The notes beneath the pieces were generated by a model that searched no databases, had not been told where the DNA came from, and saw only the letters and a program-made list of their open reading frames with translations. Below are positions 1-6,358 of a stretch of 24,244 nucleotides of DNA, in pieces. Origin of the DNA: a virus; IMG/VR virus record IMGVR_UViG_3300045995_000622, positions 1-24,244 of that record; one strand, 5' to 3'. Made by a program: the position numbers and the translations under genes. Numbering within the stretch: the stretch's first letter is position 1; each line of letters opens with the position of its first letter.

Positions 1-9
1 AAATACTTT

Positions 10-996
10 ATGTTTGACAAGGAAAGATCTGGCTCGGGTACGCGGGAATGGTCGGAATATAGCCACAACATCGGCCGTGGCTGCTCGAATAACTGCCTGT
101 ATTGCTACGCCCGGGCTGATGCTGTGCGATATCGGATGATAAAAAATATCTCCGACTGGCCCACTGAAACCCTCCTCAAAAATGCCTACCTCAAATCCTA
201 CCCCAAAAAGAACGGGGTAATCATGTTTCCCACTACTCACGATATTACCCCGTTCTACCTGCCTCATTTTATCCGCGTGGCCTTGTTGCTCCTGGAGAAG
301 GGGAATCATCTCCTGATTACGTCGAAGGCCTCCCTGGTTTCAATGTCGCTGATGGCTGCTACGTTTCTGGATTATCAGGACCGCGTTCTATTCCGGGTGA
401 CTATTGGCTCGTTGGACGATGGCGATTGCTCATTCTGGGAGCCGGGGGCGCCATTGCCAGCGGAGCGGCTCGCGGCTCTGCGGGTGGCCCGGGAGGCGGG
501 TTATGAAACGTCGGTGTCGATTGAACCGATGCTGGCCGGCAGGGATGAAACGATGCAGGTTATTTATGAGGTTTATCCGCTGGTTTCTGAAACGATCTGG
601 GTGGGGAAAATGAATAGGGTCCGGAGCCGGGTTAATATGATGACGCCGGAAAATGCGGCTGCGGTGGAGGGAATCGAGGTACTCCAGTGCGATGGGCAGA
701 TCCTGCGGCTGGTGGAGGATGTGCGGCGGTTCGGGATGTATAAAGTGAGGTGGAAGGATTCGATAAAGGCAATTATGAAGGATGAAAGGTTGATCGAGGC
801 GGTTTGTCTGGTGTTCCCCGATGGCAGTGTCCAATGGTTCGAGGCCGAGGAGGGCCAGGAACATATGAGGGGCCTGATTGCCAAATGGAAGGAGCAGCAC
901 CCGGAGTTTGAGGGAACCGATTGCGCTATGGGAGCCGTTCATATCAAGATGCCTATGAAGGCGTTTTTAGAAACGCAGATCAAGGTAACGAGGTGA
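10..996 (+). CDS. Radical SAM protein, SplB-like (possibly 5'-partial)
   Basis: A Cx3Cx2C cluster (Cys25, Cys29, Cys32, followed by Tyr-Ala-Arg) is the 4Fe-4S/SAM-binding signature of radical SAM enzymes. The approach to it (W, then H-N-I-G-x-G-C) and the downstream strands (a 'FPTTHDIT' segment near residue 74 and a 'LITSK' segment near 103) resemble the SplB-like/phage radical SAM group, which generate a 5'-deoxyadenosyl radical. The SplB group includes spore photoproduct lyase, but the substrate here cannot be read from sequence; nucleic-acid repair or modification is inference. The reading frame is open to base 1 with no ribosome site visible, so the true start may lie upstream of the window. 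The stop overlaps a strong ribosome site (GAGGTGATCC, 990-999), suggesting co-translation with what follows. Confidence 0.75.
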   Translation: MFDKERSGSGTREWSEYSHNIGRGCSNNCLYCYARADAVRYRMIKNISDWPTETLLKNAYLKSYPKKNGVIMFPTTHDITPFYLPHFIRVALLLLEKGNHLLITSKASLVSMSLMAATFLDYQDRVLFRVTIGSLDDGDCSFWEPGAPLPAERLAALRVAREAGYETSVSIEPMLAGRDETMQVIYEVYPLVSETIWVGKMNRVRSRVNMMTPENAAAVEGIEVLQCDGQILRLVEDVRRFGMYKVRWKDSIKAIMKDERLIEAVCLVFPDGSVQWFEAEEGQEHMRGLIAKWKEQHPEFEGTDCAMGAVHIKMPMKAFLETQIKVTR

Positions 997-1033
997 TCCA
1001 TGCCAAAGGACGGGATATCGATGGAGGAGAGGA

Positions 1034-1363
1034 ATGACGAGTGGGGGAAGGGCTGTGTTGTTGACGGAAAACGATGTTTCGACTGCGGAGACTGCTGTGA
1101 TGATGAGCCCGTCTATGACCCCTGCAATGAAGGTGGCAGCTCTATATCTGACGGTTTCGCTGGGATGCGTGGAGGCGGTGCTGGCGACGGAAAGAAGGGG
1201 TAGCGCCAGGCACACGAAACTTTGTAACCTGATCGATCATGTCAACCGGGTTGTGGATATTTACCGACTGGAGGCGTTTCCCCTGGAGGATATGCGCAAT
1301 GCCGGGGCGCTGATCGACCTGGTGAATGATCAACTGAAATCGATGTATTCCGAGGTTAACTGA
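1034..1363 (+). CDS. Small helical phage protein, unknown function
   Basis: 109 residues, not recognised. The first ~45 residues are rich in Ala, Met, Ser and Thr with a short hydrophobic stretch (about 33-50, too short and polar for a sure membrane segment); the C-terminal half is amphipathic helix with His and Asp. The start has a good ribosome site (GGAGGAGAGGA just before ATG). It ends in TGAATG, coupled to the replication initiator, so a role around DNA replication is possible from context only. An overlapping reading frame (1000-1203) has an even better ribosome site but encodes a Gly/Cys-rich peptide that looks less protein-like; the choice between them is not certain. Confidence 0.6.
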   Translation: MTSGGRAVLLTENDVSTAETAVMMSPSMTPAMKVAALYLTVSLGCVEAVLATERRGSARHTKLCNLIDHVNRVVDIYRLEAFPLEDMRNAGALIDLVNDQLKSMYSEVN

Positions 1364-2209
1364 ATGGCACGAATCCGCACGATCAAGCCTGAATTTTGGA
1401 CTGACGACGCAATCACCGAGTGCTCGACGAGTGCTCGGCTATTATTCATCGGCATGTGGAATTTTTCCGACGACAACGGGAATATCGATAGGTCGGCAAA
1501 ACAATTAAAGATGAAGATTTTCCCGGCGGACAATATCGACGCCGAGCCATTACTCCAGGAACTGCTGGCACAGAACCTAGTGATCGAATACCAAGCGAAC
1601 GGTTGTTTATTCCTGCATATTCGCGGGTTTGCAAAGCATCAGAAGGTTGATAAACCATCAAAATTCTCGCTCCCTTTGTACTCGGATTCGCTGAGGACTC
1701 AACGAGTAGTCAGCGAGGACTCAACGAGTAGTCAGCGAGGACTCGCGCCTGAAAGTAAAGTAAAGGAAGGTAAAGGAATAGTAAAGGAAGAAGCAGCAGC
1801 AGGAATTACCAGTGAAGGTAATTTGAACGAGGGAACGGCAAAAGGCGTTGTTGAAGAAAAGCAAGAACCGGAAAGGCAGCCGGTTTTGATTTTGGTTGGT
1901 GAACAGGAACGAATGCCGGTCAGTGAGGCGCTGGACCTGAGCCGGAAAAGCCTTGGGCGGTTGATGGAGACGGCAGGTCAGGTGACGATTTTACAGGATA
2001 TCTGCCGGTATTACTCTCCGGAGCGCATCCGGGAGGCGTTTGCAGCGGCGCAGGCTTCTGCCGTGGGAAATCTGGGCTGGGTGCTGAAGCGGCTGGAGGC
2101 TCGCGGCCGGGATTCGCCGCGGATGACCAAGGATGATGAACGGCGTCAGAGGAACAGCGAGGCTGCACGGGAATTCTGCGCGGAGGTGAGTGGACATGAC
2201 GGCAAATGA
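1364..2209 (+). CDS. Phage replication initiator (lambda O / DnaD-like)
   Basis: 281 residues. The opening 'MARIRTIKPEFW' followed by a winged-helix-like segment (residues ~15-105, with 'ARLLFIGMWNFSDDNG') is typical of phage replication initiators that bind the origin. Residues ~110-180 form a charged, Lys/Glu/Ala-rich linker; residues ~185-260 form a second helical domain containing a Y-S-P-E-R-I-R and G-W-V-L pattern, as in DnaD-like C-terminal domains that contact the helicase loader. The ATG overlaps the preceding stop (TGAATG). The linker DNA carries a tandem 22-bp repeat and a purine-rich A-rich tract, the same arrangement as the lambda origin inside gene O. Its next neighbour looks like a helicase loader, which supports this role. 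Confidence 0.75.
   Translation: MARIRTIKPEFWTDDAITECSTSARLLFIGMWNFSDDNGNIDRSAKQLKMKIFPADNIDAEPLLQELLAQNLVIEYQANGCLFLHIRGFAKHQKVDKPSKFSLPLYSDSLRTQRVVSEDSTSSQRGLAPESKVKEGKGIVKEEAAAGITSEGNLNEGTAKGVVEEKQEPERQPVLILVGEQERMPVSEALDLSRKSLGRLMETAGQVTILQDICRYYSPERIREAFAAAQASAVGNLGWVLKRLEARGRDSPRMTKDDERRQRNSEAAREFCAEVSGHDGK
1693..1744 (+). repeat. Tandem 22-bp iteron-like repeat inside initiator gene (candidate replication origin)
   Basis: Two perfect copies of a 22-base unit (1693-1714 and 1715-1736) are followed by the first 8 bases of a third (1737-1744). Each unit holds the inverted repeat ACTC-AAC-GAGT. The 22-base period is not a multiple of three, so the repeat is not a protein repeat: successive copies are read in different frames. 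About 1750-1800 follows as a purine-rich, A-rich tract built around GTAAAG. By analogy with the lambda origin (iterons plus AT-rich tract inside gene O) this is a plausible origin; the function is inferred. Confidence 0.5.
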
Positions 2210-2618
2210 TGGCAAGGGTTATGCGACGGGGATGAACCTGCTTGCTGAGGTGTTTCGAGGGCAAGGGGGAGATGTGCCGAAGATGCGGCTGGCGGTTTAT
2301 TTCGAGGCGCTGAACGCCGAAGGGGTGTCGCTGAGGCAGTTCGAGTTTGCGGTGAAGCGGCTGATCCAGACCAGGAAGAGCCCGTTTTTCCCTGTGCCCG
2401 GCGAGATCGTGGAGGTTGCGCGACAATGCCCACGGCTGGCCCTGGCTGCCGGCGTGGACACGCCTCTCCTTCCACGGGTGCCGATTTCGCTGGAGCAACG
2501 CAGGGCGGATATGGAACGGCTGAAGCTGTTGAGGGTAAAACTGGACGAGCTGGACCGGGATCACGGTACGCACATTGCGGCGAAGGTGTGCGGGGAGGAG
2601 GTGATGGATGGCGGATGA
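2196..2618 (+). CDS. Putative DNA helicase loader (G39P-like)
   Basis: 140 residues from the ATG at 2196; GGAGG at 2182-2186 sits 9 bases ahead of it, whereas the in-frame GTG at 2190 is only 3 bases away, so I choose the ATG. The first ~75 residues show the pattern of phage helicase loaders/inhibitors of the G39P type: short helix, 'YFEAL', then a helix ending in 'SPFFPVPGEIVE'. Such proteins deliver the replicative DnaB-type helicase to the initiator-bound origin. The C-terminal half has a basic/acidic helix (residues ~100-130) that may contact helicase. The gene overlaps the initiator by 14 bases, a typical O/P-like pairing. Assignment rests on pattern and context. Confidence 0.6.
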   Translation: MTANDGKGYATGMNLLAEVFRGQGGDVPKMRLAVYFEALNAEGVSLRQFEFAVKRLIQTRKSPFFPVPGEIVEVARQCPRLALAAGVDTPLLPRVPISLEQRRADMERLKLLRVKLDELDRDHGTHIAAKVCGEEVMDGG

Positions 2619-2880
2619 GGAGCGGTTTTGCGCGTGGCGGAGGTGCGGGAAGGTGTTGGTTCAGGGGGAGCATGAGAGGTTGTCGATGTTTCGGGCACGG
2701 ATTACCTGCGGCCATGTTTGTGGAGGCAAGCTAACTGCGGCGGCGAGGGTTAAGCATGGAACTATCCGGGCTTGTCCCAAACCGTATGAGGCGAATCTGA
2801 AGCCGGAGGTGCGGTTGCAGGTGGATGAACTGGCGGCGGAGATGCTGCGCAAGCGGATGATGCGGGGGGCGCTGAGATAA
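2608..2880 (+). CDS. Small Cys-containing protein, possible zinc binder
   Basis: 90 residues, not recognised as a named family. Cys8, Cys13, Cys34, Cys38 and Cys56 with His22 and His36 nearby suggest a metal-binding N-terminal half; the C-terminal third (from ~65) is an amphipathic, Arg-rich helix. The ATG overlaps the end of the loader gene by 11 bases and has a very strong purine ribosome site (GGGGAGGAGGTG, 2591-2602). It is the last gene before a terminator, so it belongs to the replication operon. Nucleic-acid binding is a guess. Confidence 0.6.
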   Translation: MADEERFCAWRRCGKVLVQGEHERLSMFRARITCGHVCGGKLTAAARVKHGTIRACPKPYEANLKPEVRLQVDELAAEMLRKRMMRGALR

Positions 2881-2933
2881 GGCAGGCTGATCCTCCTTCG
2901 CGATGAACCTGCTTCGGCGGACAAGGGAAGTGC

Positions 2934-2967
2934 AAAAGCGGTTCGGGAAATATCCCGGCCGCTTTTT
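2934..2967 (+). terminator. Factor-independent terminator ending the replication operon
   Basis: AAAAGCGG at 2934-2941 pairs with CCGCTTTT at 2959-2966, and CGGGA (2944-2948) pairs with TCCCG (2953-2957), leaving the loop AATA. The stem is followed by a T-rich run (TTTTTGTT to 2970). The A-run on the left also lets it act on the - strand. It sits 54 bases after the stop of the Cys protein and just before the 17-bp palindrome and small terminase gene. Confidence 0.8.
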
Positions 2968-2973
2968 GTTGAT

Positions 2974-2990
2974 TTCACAACTGTTGTGAA
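2974..2990. promoter_or_regulatory. 17-bp palindrome, copy 1 (putative operator)
   Basis: TTCACAACTGTTGTGAA is a perfect inverted repeat (8 + 1 + 8). It lies between the terminator and the small terminase start, where a late promoter would be expected. A copy with one base changed occurs at 8751-8767. Two near-identical palindromes, both between genes, suggest a binding site for a dimeric regulator. I see no convincing -35/-10 pair next to it, so the regulator and promoter type are unknown. Confidence 0.6.
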
Positions 2991-3034
2991 GATTTTTCTT
3001 GCAATCGGCGGGATGTTATTGTAACTCCTGAAAT

Positions 3035-3706
3035 ATGAGCGAGATGAACGAAAATAGCCAGGTGCCTGGGCAAATGGTGCTATTCCGAGAGGTGATGCAA
3101 TGTGAAACCAGACGGCTGAAGAGCCTCGCAAAAGAGCGTTTTTGTTGGGAGTATGTCACGAGTGGGGGGAAAGCCCCTGATTCGTATTTGGCAACGATCA
3201 ATCCCAGTGTGGACAGGGTCCAGGCGTCGAAGAATGCGTCGAAACTTTTGAATAATGGAGAAATTAGGAGAAGAATCGACGAGATAGCGCAGATCATCAG
3301 GCAGAAGTACATGAACGAGGTTATTGCGTTCCGAGCGAAGACCCTGAATTTCGATCCCGGGCTGTTTTTTAAGAACGGAAGTCTGCTCCGAGTGCATGAT
3401 CTGCCGGAGGATCTGCGGAAGGGGATCGGCCTGGAGGCGAAGATCGTCGACGGCTGTCTCCATTACCTGCCGGTTTTCCCGTCGCCGGAGAAAGCGGCCG
3501 ATGCGCTGCAGAAGATTTTCGAGATGAACAAGGAAGGTCTGGCGCTGACCGGCCCGAACGGAGTACCGCTTGGAGATGGCATTACCGACATTGAACGAGC
3601 TTCGCGACTTGCTGCAATACTTGACACCGCAAGAACGCGACGAGATGGACAAGATCCTGCTGGCGGGGACGCCCCGGTGGGTGCCTCTGCCGGGTCCGCA
3701 GAGTGA
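3035..3706 (+). CDS. terS: Terminase small subunit
   Basis: 223 residues. Residues ~25-90 fit the terminase small-subunit DNA-binding domain: an 'F-x-x-E-Y-V' helix, a Y-L-A-T-I-N-P turn, 'ASKLLNN-x-E-I-R-R-R-I' and a following helix. This domain recognises the packaging site and loads DNA on the large subunit. The Arg-rich helix near 187-204 (I-E-R-A-S-R-L-A-A-I-L, then R-T-R-R-D-G) and the Gly/Ala-rich tail are usual for these proteins. The ribosome site before the ATG at 3035 is weak; the in-frame ATG at 3044 is an alternative. The 3' end overlaps the large terminase gene by 137 bases in another frame, unusually long. First gene after the terminator and palindrome. Confidence 0.8.
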   Translation: MSEMNENSQVPGQMVLFREVMQCETRRLKSLAKERFCWEYVTSGGKAPDSYLATINPSVDRVQASKNASKLLNNGEIRRRIDEIAQIIRQKYMNEVIAFRAKTLNFDPGLFFKNGSLLRVHDLPEDLRKGIGLEAKIVDGCLHYLPVFPSPEKAADALQKIFEMNKEGLALTGPNGVPLGDGITDIERASRLAAILDTARTRRDGQDPAGGDAPVGASAGSAE

Positions 3707-5732
3707 GGCGTATTACTGCGAGGCGGATGAGCTGCTGTTCGGCGGGGCTGCCGGCGGGGGTAAGACCGACCTGGCCCTCGGGCTGGCTCTCACTCAACAT
3801 CAGATTTCGGTAATTTTCCGTCGCGAGGGTGTCCAGCACAAGGGAAACATCGAGCGGCTTGCGGAGATACTCGGCACTCGGGACGGCTTCAACTCGCAGG
3901 ACCATATCTGGCGGACTAGCGGCAGGCTGATAGAGCTGGGCGCATGCAAGGACCCGGGGGACGAGGAGAAACACCAGGGGAGGCCGAAGGATCTGATCGT
4001 TTTCGATGAGATCTGCCATTTCCTGCGGATTCAATACCTGTTCCTGAAGGGTTGGAATCGAACGACGAGACCCGGCCAGCGTTGCCGGGTGGTTTGCACC
4101 GGAAACCCGCCGACAACGGCGGAAGGTCAGTGGGTGATTAAGCACTGGGCTCCATGGCTGGACAAGACGCACCCTAATCCGGCTCTGCCGGGGGAGCTTC
4201 GCTGGTTCGCGGTTCTGAACGGGGAAGATACGGAACTGCCGGACGGTCGGCCGTTCATGCACAAGGGAGAGTTGATAACGCCGAAGTCGCGGACGTTTAT
4301 CCCCTCAAAGGTTTCGGATAACCCGTTTCTGGTGGAGAGCGGCTATATTTCGACGCTCCAGGCGCTGCCGGAGCCTCTCAGATCGCAGATGCTTTACGGT
4401 GATTACCTGGCAGGGATGGAAGACGACCCTTGGCAGATAATCCCGACTCAGTGGGTGGAACTGGCAATGGCCAGGTGGAAAGAGGGCGGCATGCAGGGAC
4501 CGATGACATCAGTTGGGCTGGACGTTTCCAGGGGCGGGAAGGACAAGAATGTTGTCGCTCCCCGTTACAGTTCCTGGTATGACCGCCTGATTACCACTCC
4601 CGGCAAGGAAACGCCGAACGGCGCGGCCTCTGCCGGACTTGCCATGGCGCACCGAAAGGATGGCGCCGTGGTCAATGTGGATGTGATCGGGGTCGGGTCG
4701 AGCGCGTTTGATCACCTGATCGACAACGGTGTGCCGGTAAAACCGATTAATGGGGCGGAAGGGAGTACGCGGACAGACCGAAGCGGTCAGCTACGATTTG
4801 TCAACAAGAGATCGGCGCTGTACTGGGGATTCCGGGAAAAACTTGACCCGGAGCACGGTTCCGATGTGGCACTGCCGCCGGACAGCGAACTGAAGGCGGA
4901 TCTGTGCTCCGTGAAGTGGAGACCGACAACACGCGGGATCCAGGCCGAGAGCAAGGACGACATTTTCAAACGCCTGCGGAGATCGACTGATAAGGGAGAC
5001 GCGGTTATTTACGCCTCCGATGATTCCGAGGGGATTTTCGACCGGGCAAACCTGAAGTTTATGGAGGTCAGGCCGGAGACGCTGAACATCTACATCCTGG
5101 TGAGCAGGGCGTCGTCACGGCGGGCGGGCACCGATAACACGGCGATCGCGGTTATCGGAATCGACGCAGCGCGCAACAAGATCCTGCTGGACGGCTATTG
5201 CCATACCCTGACCCTGGAGGAACGCTACCTGGCGGTGAAGAACCTGCGCCGTTACTGGACGGAGCAGAAGGGCATTCAGATTGTTTCAGTCGGTTATGAG
5301 CGGCTCACCTACCGGTCTGATATCGAGTTCTGCGAGCAGCAGATGGAGCGGGACAAGGTTTGCTTTCAGATTGAGGAGCTTGTCTGGCCGCAGGATAACG
5401 ATGAGGCGGAGAAGGACCGGATCCGCAGGCTTACGGCTGATTTTTCCCGGAAGGCATTTTACCTGATCGCCAAAACGGAGCGCGACACGACCCTTCAGGC
5501 GAAGTTCCGGAGCAGCGGCAAGGCCCACCTGATCCGCCAGCCGACGAAGCGCAAAGACCAGAACGGACAGGTCTATTCCCTGAACAACAAGTTTACCAAC
5601 GAATATCTGGTTTATCCTTCGGTCCCCTACGCCGATATGCTGGATGCCTGCTCCCGGATTTACGACATGGATTACAGCGCTCCGCAGATCGTAGACGACA
5701 GGGACCTGGAACCCCAGGATTGGAGTGAGTGA
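3570..5732 (+). CDS. terL: Terminase large subunit with two apparent nuclease modules
   Basis: 720 residues, some 200 longer than most large terminases. ATPase: Walker A (G-G-A-A-G-G-G-K-T, 58-66), Walker B (L-I-V-F-D-E, 142-147), coupling motif T-G-N-P-P (177-181). First nuclease: G-L-D-V-S-R-G-G with Asp318, Asp371 in V-N-V-D-V-I-G, and Asp477 in K-G-D-A-V, a complete acidic trio. From ~505 a second RNase H-like module begins: 'V-S-R-A-S' then G-T-D-N-T-A-I-A-V-I-G, V-G-Y-E-R (Glu577), and A-D-M-L-D-A (Asp689, Asp692); the usual first Asp (V-D-P-A) is Ser512 here. The TTG at 3570 has GGAG six bases upstream; ATG 3576 or 3645 are alternatives. It drives DNA packaging with the small subunit and portal. 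Confidence 0.85.
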   Translation: MEMALPTLNELRDLLQYLTPQERDEMDKILLAGTPRWVPLPGPQSEAYYCEADELLFGGAAGGGKTDLALGLALTQHQISVIFRREGVQHKGNIERLAEILGTRDGFNSQDHIWRTSGRLIELGACKDPGDEEKHQGRPKDLIVFDEICHFLRIQYLFLKGWNRTTRPGQRCRVVCTGNPPTTAEGQWVIKHWAPWLDKTHPNPALPGELRWFAVLNGEDTELPDGRPFMHKGELITPKSRTFIPSKVSDNPFLVESGYISTLQALPEPLRSQMLYGDYLAGMEDDPWQIIPTQWVELAMARWKEGGMQGPMTSVGLDVSRGGKDKNVVAPRYSSWYDRLITTPGKETPNGAASAGLAMAHRKDGAVVNVDVIGVGSSAFDHLIDNGVPVKPINGAEGSTRTDRSGQLRFVNKRSALYWGFREKLDPEHGSDVALPPDSELKADLCSVKWRPTTRGIQAESKDDIFKRLRRSTDKGDAVIYASDDSEGIFDRANLKFMEVRPETLNIYILVSRASSRRAGTDNTAIAVIGIDAARNKILLDGYCHTLTLEERYLAVKNLRRYWTEQKGIQIVSVGYERLTYRSDIEFCEQQMERDKVCFQIEELVWPQDNDEAEKDRIRRLTADFSRKAFYLIAKTERDTTLQAKFRSSGKAHLIRQPTKRKDQNGQVYSLNNKFTNEYLVYPSVPYADMLDACSRIYDMDYSAPQIVDDRDLEPQDWSE

Positions 5733-5881
5733 TGTCAGACGCCCCGACTTTTACAACTATCCAGTGGAGAGAAATTGTCGAAAGGGTTGACCCTGAGCCG
5801 GAAGATACCACGGAGTACGAGTTTTCCAACGGCAGGAAGTTCAAGCGTGAGTCAGATGGGAAACTGCATGGAGAAATCTGA
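5732..5881 (+). CDS. Small acidic protein between terminase and portal
   Basis: 49 residues, not recognised. The ATG overlaps the terminase stop (TGATG) and has GGAG six bases upstream (5722-5725). The peptide runs from a Thr-rich N-terminus through 'QWREIVERV' to an acidic stretch and ends 'NGRKFKRESDGKLHGEI', which reads as a folded helix-plus-strand mini-protein. Tight packing between two essential genes and a good ribosome site make it likely real. Function unknown. Confidence 0.6.
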   Translation: MSDAPTFTTIQWREIVERVDPEPEDTTEYEFSNGRKFKRESDGKLHGEI

Positions 5882-6014
5882 CCAGGACGATTACGAAAAG
5901 CTCCCCGCCTCGATCCAGGCCATATATTCCCGCAAGGAATGGCTCTGGCTGTCGGATGCCGAGAAGGCGGGGCTGGTGGAGCGTGAATGCGAACCGGAGG
6001 TTTATGATGATTAA
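5868..6014 (+). CDS. Small conserved-looking phage protein
   Basis: 48 residues from the ATG at 5868. The frame stays open further upstream (to an ATG at 5775), but that part overlaps the preceding gene and looks non-protein-like; ATG 5856 is another option. The peptide is acidic, with 'LPASIQAIYSRKEWLWLSDAEKAGLVERE', a helix-turn-helix-like layout frequent in small proteins between terminase and portal genes of related phages. It overlaps the genes on both sides by 14 and 8 bases. Function unknown. Confidence 0.55.
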   Translation: MEKSDQDDYEKLPASIQAIYSRKEWLWLSDAEKAGLVERECEPEVYDD

Positions 6015-6357
6015 TGTTGATGATTCCCTTCAGAGGATTCTTTTTCCGCAGGATGTCATGCTCCAGACCGAGCTGGAAAAGGTGCTCCACCGCCATTACC
6101 CTGGCCATGCATGGTCTGTTGACTGTAACATCCGCCAGGGGATGATCAATGTCCATAACCTTTTCCTTTCCGGGATGTACGGTTTTCGGCTGAAGCTGCA
6201 CGGCGCATTTTCGGCATCACAGGTGGAGCATGATGTGATGATGGCGGGCGGGGAACTGCTGGAGAGATACCGATTGACCAGGGGAGAGTTTAACGTTGAG
6301 AAATGGTGCGGTCTGCGCACCGATTTCGCGGGTAACCTGATTGCCGATAGGGGCTGA
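6007..6357 (+). CDS. Small protein upstream of portal, unknown function
   Basis: 116 residues. Two adjacent ATGs occur at 6004 and 6007; GGAGG at 5996-6000 favours 6007 by spacing. The frame extends further upstream to 5956, but that part is Arg/Trp-rich shadow of the preceding gene. The N-terminus is helical with hydrophobic periodicity (L-Q-R-I-L-F, L-E-K-V-L); the middle (~40-75) looks like beta strands with 'WSVDCNIRQGMINVHNLFLSGMYG'; the C-terminus is helical. Not recognised. It ends one base before the portal ATG, within the packaging operon. Confidence 0.6.
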   Translation: MINVDDSLQRILFPQDVMLQTELEKVLHRHYPGHAWSVDCNIRQGMINVHNLFLSGMYGFRLKLHGAFSASQVEHDVMMAGGELLERYRLTRGEFNVEKWCGLRTDFAGNLIADRG

Positions 6358-6358
6358 A

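Noticed and set aside
2903-2989. 28-codon frame in the gap after the replication operon
   Set aside because: It runs through the terminator stem and palindrome, has no good ribosome site and no protein-like character.
3582-4262. - strand frame within the large terminase gene
   Set aside because: Lies over the Walker A and B coding part of the terminase; no start signal.
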